A DNA stretch of 64,000 nucleotides from Halalkalibacter oceani (GTDB lineage: Bacteria > Bacillota > Bacilli > Bacillales > Bacillaceae_D). Shown in pieces: positions 17,327 through 26,072 of the stretch. Position 1 is the stretch's first letter. Each line of letters opens with the position of its first letter. The stretch covers positions 1-64,000 of the forward strand of contig NZ_JAMBOS010000003.1 in assembly GCF_023715705.1 (NCBI RefSeq), in the 5' to 3' direction. The position numbers were made by a program, and so were the translations under genes. The notes under the pieces were generated by a model that saw only the letters and a list, made by a program, of their open reading frames with translations, did not search any database and was not told the DNA's origin.

Positions 17327-17488
17327 CTATAATGCCGGGTAATAAGGCTTGTAAACAGGGTTGCTGTAATAAGGCGGTCGCACAGCGATCGTTGGCAGAT
17401 CCCAGCTGTATGTCATATAGTCCATTGTCACCTTTTCTTCCTCATTTTGCAAAAGCCTTGTCGCTTCTGGAAAAAATTCAATATTCAA
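17327..17488 (-). CDS. Small Tyr/Pro-rich protein with TTG start
   Basis: A frame of 53 residues starts at TTG 17488, eight bases after a perfect GGGAGG, and ends at TAG 17327. The product begins [20 protein letters not shown] and ends with an aromatic tail [16 protein letters not shown]. The tail resembles cross-linkable tyrosine-rich tails of spore-coat or surface proteins, but I do not recognise a family. The rest of the gap 17084-17326 holds only a GC-rich inverted repeat (GAGGCC/GGCCTC near 17270-17315) that could terminate this gene. Confidence 0.5.
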   Translation of the reverse strand: MNIEFFPEATRLLQNEEEKVTMDYMTYSWDLPTIAVRPPYYSNPVYKPYYPAL

Positions 17489-17575
17489 ATGTCATTCCTC
17501 CCGACCTTTTTTAGTAGCATTCTTCACATAAGCAAATGCCTAGACATAGCATATGTTATCTGGGAGGGAGACGTT

Positions 17576-18568
17576 ATGAAAAATAAAGATGAGCGCAATC
17601 AGCCAACGAATGAAGAGCTTGAAAGAATCAGAGCGTATCAGCAGTGGTTTGAGGAAAACAAGAAGAATGACCCGTATCCTCAATACCCGATTTACGGAAC
17701 AATCACAAAGACGGAAGAAGTCCCTATGGCTCAGCCTGAGCAAAGACAGCTCCGGCACCCGGGCCTTGAGAGCTTGATGGTTCCAAGACCGATTATTGAA
17801 AATCCGCATTATCACGGCAGTGGGAAATTAACTGGCAAAACAGCTCTCATTACCGGAGGAGACAGCGGTATGGGTGCTGCGGCGGCAATTGCCTTTGCGA
17901 AGGAAGGCGCGGACGTAGCAATTTCGTACTTAGATGAACATGAAGATGCGAACCGGACAAAAGACCGGGTCGAAGAGCTTGGGCAAAGATGTTTAGTACT
18001 GCCGGGCGACTTGAGGGAAAAGGAGCAGTGTGAACATATCGTTTATGAAACGATCAACACATTTGGCCGGTTGGATGTACTGTGCAACCATGTTGGCATT
18101 CAGTTCCAGCAAAATGACATAACGGAAATTACTGATGAACAGTTTGATGAAACGTTTAAACTTAATGTTTATTCACATTTTTATACGACACGGGCAGCGA
18201 TGCCGTATTTGGAAGCCGGCAGTTCGATCATTGGGACGGCCTCCGTTGTGGCCTATGAAGGGGAGCCGCTATTAATGGACTATTCGGCGACAAAGGCAGC
18301 GATTGTTGGCTGGACCCGCGCGCTGGCGAGAAACGTTGCCAAGCGGAAAATCCGCGTCAATGCGATCGCTCCCGGCCGGATCTGGACTCCTCTTATTCCG
18401 GCCAGCTTTTCTTCTGATGAAAATGCGCTCCACGGCGGGAATCTTTTTAATCGGATGGCCCATCCGTTTGAAGTGGCGCCGACATTTGTCTATCTGGCTT
18501 CGGACGATTCGCGCCACGTCACCGGTCAGGTTCTTCATGTTGACGGTGGAGAGTCGACGCAATCCTGA
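17576..18568 (+). CDS. SDR oxidoreductase, general-stress-protein-39 type
   Basis: This is an NAD(P)-dependent short-chain dehydrogenase with an N-terminal extension, as in Bacillus YdaD/YhdF and related stress proteins. The cofactor motif is [16 protein letters not shown], the active site is [11 protein letters not shown] (Tyr and Lys), and the structural Asn region is [11 protein letters not shown], where the usual NNAG is changed to CNHVG. The extension has the repeated Pro/Gln segments seen in this subfamily ([20 protein letters not shown]). ATG 17576 follows GGGAGGGAG; upstream frame extension is rejected. The substrate is unknown. Confidence 0.85.
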   Translation: MKNKDERNQPTNEELERIRAYQQWFEENKKNDPYPQYPIYGTITKTEEVPMAQPEQRQLRHPGLESLMVPRPIIENPHYHGSGKLTGKTALITGGDSGMGAAAAIAFAKEGADVAISYLDEHEDANRTKDRVEELGQRCLVLPGDLREKEQCEHIVYETINTFGRLDVLCNHVGIQFQQNDITEITDEQFDETFKLNVYSHFYTTRAAMPYLEAGSSIIGTASVVAYEGEPLLMDYSATKAAIVGWTRALARNVAKRKIRVNAIAPGRIWTPLIPASFSSDENALHGGNLFNRMAHPFEVAPTFVYLASDDSRHVTGQVLHVDGGESTQS

Positions 18569-18578
18569 TCGTGAAAAA

Positions 18579-18612
18579 AGCCGGCTCTCCCGGAAGCGGG
18601 AGGCTGTTTTTG
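18579..18612 (+). terminator. Terminator of the SDR gene
   Basis: A GC-rich hairpin built on CTCTCCCG and CGGGAGGCT is followed by GTTTTTGC. Confidence 0.6.
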
Positions 18613-18669
18613 CAATCAGACGCCTATGAAAAGAAGACCACTGAAAAGCTTCCTTTTTCGTAACTCGAA

Positions 18670-18744
18670 GAAGAGTAATGGCTCCGCGCGTTGCGCGCCT
18701 TGCTTCGAGAAATCCAATCGTAGCAAGACTTTCAAAATCAGGCA
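18670..18744. repeat. Dispersed intergenic repeat, copy B
   Basis: This 75-base block is the partner of 16810-16883. Here the element is framed by the inverted repeat CTTTTTCGTAA (18653-18663) and TTACGAAAAAG (18758-18768), so it sits at the head of a long hairpin that runs into the adjoining terminator. Confidence 0.7.
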
Positions 18745-18767
18745 ACGGCTACGCTCATTACGAAAAA

Positions 18768-18804
18768 GCTGCTGAAAAAGTTAAAATCGTACTTTTTCAG
18801 CAGC
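18768..18804. terminator. Strong bidirectional hairpin GCTGCTGAAAAAGT
   Basis: GCTGCTGAAAAAGT pairs perfectly with ACTTTTTCAGCAGC over 14 bp with a nine-base loop. It lies between the convergent SDR and TSUP genes. A close relative is at 44797-44832, so the hairpin is part of a repeated family in this genome. Confidence 0.75.
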
Positions 18805-18805
18805 C

Positions 18806-19549
18806 TCATGAAAAGAGGGCTTTATAAAGAAGCAGCACGCCGCTAATCCCGACTAATGACAGCACGGAATATTTGAAGACGCTATCGGTGATAAATTTCT
18901 GGATTTTCATTGCCAGAGCGAGACCGAGAAATGACGGAACGATCGCCAGAAGCGCATAGAGGAAAAGCGTGTTTCCTTGATAAAAGCCAAGCGAGCTAAT
19001 CGTAATCAGCTGGGTGATATCAATAACGACAAAATAGCAGTTAATCAAAAATAAAAACTGATAGCGGCTGACGTTCATCTGCAAAAAATATAAGCTGATC
19101 AACGGTCCGCTCGCTCCTGCTGCTCCCTGAAGAGTACCGCCGACAAGACCAACGGCGCCATCAACCCATAGCGGCGGTTTGGTGAATTGCGGCAGGAAGG
19201 ACGTCAGTGAACTGATGACGAAGAAAATAATGACGACGCCAAGCAGGCCGGCCAGAAGGTTGGAGTCGGTCATGACTAAAATGGTTGAACCGATAATCAT
19301 ACCGCCGATTCCCGTTAAGGTGAGGACGGCGGCTTTTTTTAATGTGCTCCACTTCTCAAATGTTTTCACGAGCATAAAGCAGTCGGTCGCCACCGTCGCC
19401 GGGACGGTTAAGGCAATTGCTGTCGGCAGGTCGAACATCACCGTTAAAATCGGAGTGGCGACCAGAGGGAGACCCATCCCACTGATCCCTTTTGATACCC
19501 CGGCTAACAGAAAAACAAAAAGAGCGATAAGAATGACGGATAGCTGCAA
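18806..19549 (-). CDS. TSUP-family (TauE/SafE) anion exporter
   Basis: This is a membrane protein of 247 residues with about eight hydrophobic segments. It starts LIALFVFLLAGVSKGISGMG, the first half of the TauE/SafE repeat, and has the second-half echo LVGGTLQGAAGASGPLISLY. Members export sulfite, sulfoacetate or other small organosulfur and carboxylate anions. The start is TTG with AGGAGG upstream. The gene is alone on this strand and the substrate is not indicated by the neighbours. Confidence 0.82.
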   Translation of the reverse strand: MQLSVILIALFVFLLAGVSKGISGMGLPLVATPILTVMFDLPTAIALTVPATVATDCFMLVKTFEKWSTLKKAAVLTLTGIGGMIIGSTILVMTDSNLLAGLLGVVIIFFVISSLTSFLPQFTKPPLWVDGAVGLVGGTLQGAAGASGPLISLYFLQMNVSRYQFLFLINCYFVVIDITQLITISSLGFYQGNTLFLYALLAIVPSFLGLALAMKIQKFITDSVFKYSVLSLVGISGVLLLYKALFS

Positions 19550-19675
19550 CGGATAGTTTCCTCCTACTGTCAGGTTCTATTTAGTAACCATCTCTAAGAT
19601 CGATAGGTAGATTTGCGGTAATCATTGTCAAAATCAAACCTAAACGGATCAGGTCAATCCCCCATGTTTTGCGCG

Positions 19676-19920
19676 ACGGGCACAAGCAGAGGTGTTACTA
19701 CTAAAATAGCAGAAGCCGGGTTGAAAAACACGTAAACTTGCAGACACATAAATCTCATTTTTTGATTGACACCGCTGTGAACAGTTACGGCTCGCTTGAT
19801 ATTTTAGTCAATAACGCCGGCATTATGGATAATTTCGAAGCTGCTGCCGACATTCAGGATGAAGCATGGGAAAAAATCTTTGCGATCAATACACTGACGG
19901 GCCGGTACAGGATTAAAACG
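19676..19920 (+). pseudogene. Short-chain dehydrogenase remnant
   Basis: A Rossmann glycine motif remnant (TGTSRGVTTKIAEAG) is encoded from 19676, and 62 bases later, in another frame, a mid-protein SDR segment reads YGSLDILVNNAGIMD and EAWEKIFAIN. The parts between and after are missing, so this is a deleted and frameshifted SDR. The gap 19550-19675 shows nothing else. The relic lies directly upstream of the LXG toxin gene. Confidence 0.7.
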
Positions 19921-20044
19921 AGACATTTGAACTATATTCTCAATTAAAAAATTCCAAATTATACTTATTGAACCATTTATCGCTAACTTTATCTCGATTA
20001 AACTAAAGTCATAAGCAAAATGATAATTGAGGTGACTCTTATTC

Positions 20045-21433
20045 GTGAAACTGTTAGTTGTAAATGAATTGGAAGAAGGGATCACAAGTATTGATCAAAA
20101 GATTGATGCGCAAATCCAGCAATTTCAACAACTAGAACAAGCACTCACCAGCCTTGCCAGTTTAGATGATTCGTTTGCCGGTGCTGGCGGAGAAGCGATT
20201 CGCCGCTTTTACCGCGAGTGCCACCTCCCCTTTCTTCAGTTCTGCCAGCTTTTCTTTCGTGATTACCAAACCAGCTTAGAACAGACAAAAACCGCCTTAC
20301 GTTCACTTGAACCGGCAGCTGATGGCCTGATCAGACAAAGCTTTCTCGAAAATGAGATCCAACAAGGGCTTAGCCAACTAGAAGAAACGACGATGGCGTT
20401 AACAAACAACGCCAATCAAGCGATCGAACGAGTACGGGATATCGTCTTCCTCCCTTCTATTACCGATGAACGCGTCCTTCATGAAGCAAGAAAAGCAAAA
20501 GAGTTCCGCGACGACACCATCGAATCACTTCTGCAATTTGACCATGTGCAGACAGCTGCCCTTACACCACTTGCCAATAGCCTAACCCTTATGCGGCAGT
20601 ACCTAAAGGAACTTGAAGGAATGTTTATGAGCGCCCCCTTCACCTTAGAAACCATCAAACAATTCGAACAAAACGTCACCTATACTATGGTACAATCACA
20701 ACTAGAAGAGCGAAGACAAGAGCTTCTGATGATAAGGAGCGAGACGTTCGATGACGAATTCGCTGCTTATCGCTTTACCTATACATTTACATATAACGGA
20801 TGGGTCAATCCCTATCTCTATACCAACCACGTTCAAGCATGCTTAGCTCCATCACAGTCAGAGGGGCCTGACGCCGTACAAGAAAAAATTCCCTGGTGGA
20901 AGGAGCTGGCATCAACCGTTGTCGGTTTCATCCCATTCGCCGGCAATGCGAAGGCTGGATATGAAGCCATCGACGGCAGAGATCCGATTACAGGTAGGGA
21001 GCTCGAAGACTGGGAACAAGCGTTGGCGGCAGCTGCGATTGTCGGTGGTGGTCTGGTTAAGGCTGGGTCGCGTGGGGCGAAGATTATTGGTGGTGTTGAT
21101 AAGGGTATAGGAAAAGGGGAACAAGTATTAGATAAGGTCAAAACATATGAACAAGCTAGAAACAAGGCAATAGACCTAGTTGGAGATTTAGGACCAAACT
21201 CACAGCCATATACAGGTACTCTTAAGTCAAGTGCTGGATATGGTCAAGTTGTTGGTAGGCAGTCTGCTGACGGAAAAGTAAGATGGAGATTAGATTATGA
21301 CCCAAATAAGGGGCCGCATATAAATATTGAGGATTTTCGTAATGGTAAAGGGGCTAATGCCCGAAAAATCGCTGTACCGTTTGAGGGTAACGAAAGCACC
21401 TTTAAATCTTTATTAAAACATTTGAATAGATAA
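20045..21433 (+). CDS. LXG-domain type VII secretion polymorphic toxin
   Basis: Residues 1 to about 220 form an LXG-type helical secretion domain (MKLLVVNELEEGITSIDQKI through long coiled segments). A pre-toxin TG segment follows (VVGFIPFAGNAKAGYEAIDG then DPITGRELEDWEQALAAAA). The last 65 residues form a small toxin module with RWRLDYDPNKGPHINIEDFR and IAVPFEG, which resembles polymorphic toxin type 24-like modules; that assignment is from memory and tentative. It starts at GTG with GAGGTGA upstream. Secretion would be through a YukE-type ESX system encoded elsewhere. The small Lap-type partner genes often found upstream are absent here. The toxin end is visibly AT-richer than the body. Confidence 0.82.
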   Translation: MKLLVVNELEEGITSIDQKIDAQIQQFQQLEQALTSLASLDDSFAGAGGEAIRRFYRECHLPFLQFCQLFFRDYQTSLEQTKTALRSLEPAADGLIRQSFLENEIQQGLSQLEETTMALTNNANQAIERVRDIVFLPSITDERVLHEARKAKEFRDDTIESLLQFDHVQTAALTPLANSLTLMRQYLKELEGMFMSAPFTLETIKQFEQNVTYTMVQSQLEERRQELLMIRSETFDDEFAAYRFTYTFTYNGWVNPYLYTNHVQACLAPSQSEGPDAVQEKIPWWKELASTVVGFIPFAGNAKAGYEAIDGRDPITGRELEDWEQALAAAAIVGGGLVKAGSRGAKIIGGVDKGIGKGEQVLDKVKTYEQARNKAIDLVGDLGPNSQPYTGTLKSSAGYGQVVGRQSADGKVRWRLDYDPNKGPHINIEDFRNGKGANARKIAVPFEGNESTFKSLLKHLNR

Positions 21434-21444
21434 GGGGACTTTAG

Positions 21445-21837
21445 ATGAGTTTATTTGATGAGTGTATTGAAGCACTAGGTGAGGATGTACATGTCTTTTC
21501 TGATAATAATAGAGAGCAAATATTAAGTAATTTTGAAAGTTCATTTCCGTTTAAGTGGGGGCGTATTGAATGGGAGAAAGTGTCTAATCATGCTGAAGTG
21601 AATACAGTTGATGAGATAATCTCCTTTTTAGACCAAAACGCGAATGAATACAGTAATGTTGTTTATGTAATTTGGGACGAAGGGACTTTACCTATTATTC
21701 AAACTACTTTAGATAAAGTACTTAAAGAGATAGATGATGTAACTGCTGTAAGTTTTGATACATGGATATTTTCGCCATCTACAGGATATGTTATTGAAAT
21801 ATTTCATGATGGTGAAGTAAGAGTAGGATTTAAGTGA
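21445..21837 (+). CDS. Cognate immunity protein of the LXG toxin
   Basis: This acidic soluble protein of 130 residues is encoded 11 bases after the toxin gene, the position of immunity genes in LXG operons. It starts MSLFDECIEALGEDVHVFSD and ends in a beta-rich segment IFSPSTGYVIEIFHDGEV. I infer that it binds and blocks the toxin module before export. The family is uncertain; it is similar in length and charge to CDI-type immunity proteins. Confidence 0.7.
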   Translation: MSLFDECIEALGEDVHVFSDNNREQILSNFESSFPFKWGRIEWEKVSNHAEVNTVDEIISFLDQNANEYSNVVYVIWDEGTLPIIQTTLDKVLKEIDDVTAVSFDTWIFSPSTGYVIEIFHDGEVRVGFK

Positions 21838-21848
21838 AATTAATTTAA

Positions 21849-21883
21849 CCTTGATTGGCTTAATGCCTTTCAAGGTTTTTTTT
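21849..21883 (+). terminator. Terminator of the toxin-immunity operon
   Basis: CCTTGA pairs with TCAAGG, followed by eight T residues. Confidence 0.8.
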
Positions 21884-22155
21884 ATTGTGGGGCTACCCAG
21901 TGACGAATAGTTCAATTTTTATGCAGAGAATATGAGTAACCCTTGCAAGTCCTTTATTATGTTGTACGAACTATATTAGTACGTACAAAACCTATAAAAC
22001 GGATAACCTAATTAATGTATTCTACCTCTTAAAAGTAATCACAAAACCATCAGTTACCACCATCTATATTCTCCAATACTATACCTTTGTTTTCCCATAG
22101 CATTATAAATTTTTTCGCAACTTTGACGTACATGGAACGATTACTAGAGTGAGGA

Positions 22156-22356
22156 CTACTCCACCTCGATTAACTCCTGAATGTCGATGTCTAACACTTT
22201 GTATACCGTTTCTAATGTCGATAAATAAACCCTGTCCACGTTGTCTGAGCAAAGATGGCTGATTGTATTTGGTCGCAGCCCTGTCATTCGTGCTAACTCA
22301 CGTTGTGAAAGGTCACGTTCTTTCAAGATTTTCTTTAGTTTGATTGATATTGGCAT
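22156..22356 (-). CDS. XRE-family small transcriptional regulator
   Basis: This one-domain Cro/CI-type protein of about 66 residues carries the helix-turn-helix LSQRELARMTGLRPNTISHL. It resembles small XRE regulators of phages and integrative elements. ATG 22356 (MPISIKLKK) follows AGGCAGGG; an earlier ATG at 22380 has no good site. It is divergent from a dead serine recombinase gene, the usual arrangement in integrated elements. The gap 21884-22155 shows no gene. Confidence 0.8.
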   Translation of the reverse strand: MPISIKLKKILKERDLSQRELARMTGLRPNTISHLCSDNVDRVYLSTLETVYKVLDIDIQELIEVE

Positions 22357-22518
22357 GATAGTTCCCTGCCTCTTTTTCATGTTCTTTTACGATACACAAT
22401 AAATTTGTATTGGTAAAGGGGTTGGTTGTATCGCTAAAGCCGCATGCAATAAATTTATATTAAATATAGCGACTAAGCGTTACGTTAATTGAAATTTTCG
22501 TAACGGGAGGGTGAGAAG

Positions 22519-22850
22519 TTGAACGTTGTCGGGTATATACGAGTCTCTACACAAGGGCAAGCGAAAGATGGATCCAGCTTGAAATAGCAAGAAGATGAAA
22601 TTAAAGCATATTGTGAGGAATAAGGATTTAGCTTGATATACACATTTTTAGAGATGAAGGCATAAGTGGTGCCAAACTAAATGAAGATGCATGGGAAATT
22701 GACAGGGCGGGCTTACAGGAGATGTTGGCTCACCTTTCGTCTGTCAAAATTGTTTATGTAGAAGTACTGAACACAAGCCGATTATGGAGGTCGGATATTG
22801 TAAAGGTGTTGATACAACGAGAGTTAAAGAAAATATGGATGTGACATTAA
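22519..22850 (+). pseudogene. Serine recombinase (resolvase/integrase) remnant
   Basis: From TTG 22519 the frame reads NVVGYIRVSTQGQAKDGSSL, the catalytic-serine N-terminus of large serine recombinases. It is then broken by TAG at 22585 and TAA at 22621. In a shifted frame DEGISGAKLNEDAWEIDRAG and EVLNTSRLWRSDIVKVLI follow. Only the catalytic domain is left. It is the relic of a phage or integrative element at the left edge of the second catabolic block. Confidence 0.82.
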
Positions 22851-23197
22851 AAGCATTGAACCCAGTATGGGGGAGACAGAAAGGCTAGCTGGCAGCATTT
22901 TATTACTGCCCTCGTCGTTTTACTGACTTTATTATGGCGTGAGCAGGAACGGGCTTAGGGATTGTTGATTCGGTTTCTCTCCTCTCCTAGTGGGCATCAT
23001 TTTAAGGGAAATACAGTTAAAGGAGTATTCATCTGACTGTAAATGGATACTAAAATAAAGTGTGCAGTCACCTGCAACCACCCGTGAGAGCGCGGGTGGT
23101 TTTATTGTTCTCTTAAATTATGATGCAAAGCTGTAAATAAAACTATTTTCGTACTCTGAACGTGAATTATGCACCAGTAATGAGTTGGAGAGGTCCA
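22851..23197. other. Gene-free interval with terminator hairpin
   Basis: No intact frame with a binding site is seen. ACCACCCG at 23077-23084 pairs with CGGGTGGT at 23093-23100 and is followed by TTTTATTG, a rho-independent terminator on the plus strand. The rest looks like eroded mobile-element sequence. Confidence 0.5.
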
Positions 23198-23971
23198 TTA
23201 ATATATATTCTCACTGATTTCCTTGGCAGCCTTTTTTAATGGGGTGACGTATTCTTGTAATTTCTCTTCAGAGTATTTTGCTTCTAACATATGCATTCCT
23301 AATACGGCGACTAATTCGCTTTGATCGAAATTAAAAATAGGCACAGCAAATCCGACGACTCCATGACTATATTCACTATTTGTAAAACAATAACCATCCT
23401 TCAAAATTTTGTTAAGTGATTTTTTTAATTCATCAGGATTCGTAATAGAATTTTTAGTAAATGGCTTCAATTCAAGTCCAGAAATAATCCTACCTTTTTC
23501 AGATTCATCTAAGTCTTTAATCAAGTAAGCTAAATGGGTTTTTCCAGCCGTTCCAGCTGGTAAAGGAAGGATCTCTCCCAAATTCGTTGACCATCTAAAA
23601 AATGGAGAAGGGTTATCTTCTTTTTCTATATATATATAACTTTTATCATCGTACAGCACTGTTATATAAACAGACTCCTTGATTTCTTCAACTAATTTTT
23701 TTAAAACAGGGCGCGAGGCACTGCGGATATCCTGTTCGACCATTTGATATAATTGAATAATTTTAGATGGATTTAAAGAATAAGTTTTATTATCATTCCG
23801 TTTCACAAAGCCCATGCTATATAACGTATCCATAATTCTATATGCAGCTGTTAAGCTAATATCCAACGCTTTTGCAACGTCAGCAACAAGAATGTATTTG
23901 TTTTTGGAAAATAGCATGAGGGCCTTTAATGTTCTTTCAGCGACTAAAGAGCCTTTATTAGATTTCATCAT
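23198..23971 (-). CDS. IclR-family transcriptional regulator
   Basis: This regulator has an N-terminal winged helix (residues about 8-65: LVADVAKALDISLTAAYRIM) and a C-terminal IclR effector domain with RWSTNLGEILPLPAGTAGKT and the segment GYCFTNSEYSHGVVGFAVPI. IclR proteins sense small organic acids and usually repress catabolic genes. It is divergent from the long operon at 24321 onward, with repeated TCGATAAT boxes between them. GGAGAGG precedes two adjacent ATG codons (23971 and 23968); either can be the start. Confidence 0.9.
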   Translation of the reverse strand: MMKSNKGSLVAERTLKALMLFSKNKYILVADVAKALDISLTAAYRIMDTLYSMGFVKRNDNKTYSLNPSKIIQLYQMVEQDIRSASRPVLKKLVEEIKESVYITVLYDDKSYIYIEKEDNPSPFFRWSTNLGEILPLPAGTAGKTHLAYLIKDLDESEKGRIISGLELKPFTKNSITNPDELKKSLNKILKDGYCFTNSEYSHGVVGFAVPIFNFDQSELVAVLGMHMLEAKYSEEKLQEYVTPLKKAAKEISENIY

Positions 23972-24001
23972 TACACCTCTCCAATGATAATAACATGACA
24001 A

Positions 24002-24205
24002 TCGATAATTATTATTAAAGAATATTTTATTAACCTAGGGTTTACTTAATTTTCAATTATCGTAATAGTTTACATGTAATGATAACACACTTAAAAGTAA
24101 ATTAGAATCAGCTAATAAATCTGAATATTATGAATTTAATGGATTGTCTTGACAGTCGATAATGCAGGTTATAACATTCGATTATAGAAAAAAGATTCCG
24201 ATAAT
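24002..24205. promoter_or_regulatory. Candidate IclR operators: four TCGATAAT-like boxes
   Basis: TCGATAAT occurs at 24002-24009 and 24156-24163, TCGATTAT at 24178-24185 and CCGATAAT at 24198-24205. The last three are 20-22 bp apart, about two helical turns, and overlap the promoter at 24149. The first lies by the IclR start region. This layout suits repression of the operon and autoregulation. Confidence 0.55.
24149..24176 (+). promoter_or_regulatory. SigA-type promoter of the CoA-transferase/TRAP operon
   Basis: TTGACA at 24149-24154 is followed by TATAAC (15-bp spacer) or TAACAT (17-bp spacer). One TCGATAAT box sits within the spacer. Confidence 0.5.
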
Positions 24206-24265
24206 AGAAATAATAGCAATCCTATTTGGGTGGTTATTAGACGGATATGATCTGAACGATGATTT

Positions 24266-24279
24266 TGAAAGCGCTTATT
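24266..24279 (+). promoter_or_regulatory. cre-like CcpA site
   Basis: TGAAAGCGCTTATT matches the Bacillus catabolite-responsive element TGWAARCGYTWNCW at all but one position. It lies between the promoter and the first gene, a typical place for carbon catabolite repression. Confidence 0.6.
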
Positions 24280-24320
24280 ATTACATTTATTACTAAATTT
24301 GATGTTTAAGAGGTGAACTA

Positions 24321-25217
24321 ATGATTCAAAGAGCTGAGAAAGTATGGAGTATGGAAAAAGCATCGGCACTCATACATGATGGGATGCGCATCGGATTAGG
24401 AGGGTTTGTACTTTACCAAAAGCCGATGGCGTTTGTGCAGGAGTTAATTCGAAAAAGAAAAAGGAATTTGACTTTAGTTGGTTCAGCGCATGCTTTAGAT
24501 GCAGACATGTTGATTGGCGCAGGAAGTTTATCCAAGCTGGAAACATCTTATGTTGGATTGGAAAAATTTGGACTGGCGAGGAATTTTAGAAGAGAAATGG
24601 AGCAAGGGGGGTTAAAAACGGTATATTTTCCTGAACTAATGGCAATAGACCGCTTTCGGGCAGATCGGGAGGGACTTGATTTTTGGCCAGTTAATAGCTT
24701 AGGGGGGAATGATGTAGCTAATAATAATCCAGAAATAATTCCATTTAAGTGTCCGGTCTCTAGGAGACCACTTTGGGCAGTTCCGGCTGCTAAGATCGAT
24801 GTAGGGATTATCCATGCTCATGCTGCTGATAAATATGGAAATGTTCAAATTCAAGAGAGACACTCACTGCCTCAATCTACGAATACAACGATCGCCTTTG
24901 CTTGTAAAACATTGATTGTAACAGTTGAAAAGATTGTTGAGAATCGGGAAATACGGGAAAATCCTCACCTCACAGTAATTCCTTCTTACAAAACAACTTG
25001 TGTGGTACATGTGAAAAATGGTTCTCATCCCACCTCAACACTATCAGCATCACAAATGGACGATAAATTTATAAGCGAATATGTAGAGGCATCTCGAACT
25101 AAAGAATCGTTCAAAGAGTTTCTTGATAAATATATTTACGGAACTAGGAACTTTAATGAGTATTTAAATTTAGTTGAAAAAAAACAAATTGAATCATTTA
25201 AGGAGGGGGCTGAATGA
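24321..25217 (+). CDS. CoA-transferase family alpha subunit, IpdA-like (pair 1)
   Basis: This is the alpha subunit of a class I CoA-transferase-fold heterodimer. It begins with a helix and the glycine-rich segment GMRIGLGGFVLYQKPMAFVQ, which resembles IpdA of actinobacterial steroid ring degradation more than glutaconate CoA-transferase. Further conserved parts are AAKIDVGIIHAHAADKYGNV and TLIVTVEKIV. The length of 298 is normal. Its four-base overlap with the beta subunit (ATGA) shows coupling. Because the beta partner lacks the catalytic glutamate, the pair may hydrolyse a C-C bond of a CoA thioester rather than move CoA. Confidence 0.78.
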   Translation: MIQRAEKVWSMEKASALIHDGMRIGLGGFVLYQKPMAFVQELIRKRKRNLTLVGSAHALDADMLIGAGSLSKLETSYVGLEKFGLARNFRREMEQGGLKTVYFPELMAIDRFRADREGLDFWPVNSLGGNDVANNNPEIIPFKCPVSRRPLWAVPAAKIDVGIIHAHAADKYGNVQIQERHSLPQSTNTTIAFACKTLIVTVEKIVENREIRENPHLTVIPSYKTTCVVHVKNGSHPTSTLSASQMDDKFISEYVEASRTKESFKEFLDKYIYGTRNFNEYLNLVEKKQIESFKEGAE

Positions 25218-26020
25218 ATTGCACAATTGAGGAACTTTTAATCGTGGATATCGCTCGTACGATAAATGATGGCGAGCTTGGTTTTACAGGTCTTGCCACA
25301 GGCAGTTCAGCAACGATCTATATTAGTAGTATTCCGCTTGCCGCTATGGAATTGGCAAAGCGCACTCATGCTCCGAATCTAACTATTTTACTCTGCGGAT
25401 GGCTCTTTAATCCCGATTGGAGTAAGTTAGATCGATTGCCTGAATCGGAATATGATAATCATATGATGGAGCTTTCCTGTGAGTCACAAATGACAGAATA
25501 CCCTGGTACTTGGTCACATAAAGCAGGGGATATAAGCTTTGGTTTTGGATCTGGAGTTCAAGTTGACAAAGAAGGAAATATAAACAGCACTTGTATAGGA
25601 GAAGTTGAATCGCCAAAAGTGCAGCTTGTAGGGCCGATATTTCTCCCGGAGCATATGGCTCATTTCGGTAGAGAATATATTATGATGCCACAGCATGAAA
25701 GAAGAAACTTTGTCGAAAAGGTTGATCATATATCCGGAGTCGGTTTTCCGGGGGGGAGAGAAGGTCGAAAAAGGCTTGGATTGACAGGAGGTGGGCCAGC
25801 TTACATATATACACCGAAATGCGTGTTTTCTTTTAAGGAGGATGGAAGCATATTTGTAAAATCGATTCATTCAGGTGTTTCAAAGGATGATGTAATTCAA
25901 AGCACCGGATTTGACATCGGAAATCTCGATAATGTGCCATTTACAAAAGAACCTACAAGTGAAGAATTAAGAATATTAAGAGAAGAGGTAGACCCAAAAG
26001 GAATATTATTAAAAGCTTAA
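25214..26020 (+). CDS. CoA-transferase family beta subunit without catalytic Glu, IpdB-like (pair 1)
   Basis: This is the beta subunit of pair 1. Family motifs GFGSGVQVDKEGNINSTCIG and VEKVDHISGVGFPGG are clear. In glutaconate CoA-transferase the catalytic glutamate follows APD...IIVE; here the aligned stretch is HAPNLTILLCGWLFNP, with Cys61 at that position. A transferase mechanism through a glutamyl-CoA intermediate is therefore not expected. IpdB of the steroid pathway also lacks this Glu and works as a ring-opening hydrolase, so that is the best analogy. The loop before it (GLATGSSATIYISSIPLAAM) is longer than in true transferases. Confidence 0.78.
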   Translation: MNCTIEELLIVDIARTINDGELGFTGLATGSSATIYISSIPLAAMELAKRTHAPNLTILLCGWLFNPDWSKLDRLPESEYDNHMMELSCESQMTEYPGTWSHKAGDISFGFGSGVQVDKEGNINSTCIGEVESPKVQLVGPIFLPEHMAHFGREYIMMPQHERRNFVEKVDHISGVGFPGGREGRKRLGLTGGGPAYIYTPKCVFSFKEDGSIFVKSIHSGVSKDDVIQSTGFDIGNLDNVPFTKEPTSEELRILREEVDPKGILLKA

Positions 26021-26072
26021 AAAAACGTCGCTATTAATTTTTTTAATAAACAACGAAAAGGGGATGAATACG

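Noticed and set aside
19738-19947. Small intact SDR-like gene
   Set aside because: Only a middle fragment of an SDR is encoded, without the active-site Tyr-Lys or cofactor motif in frame, so it is a relic.
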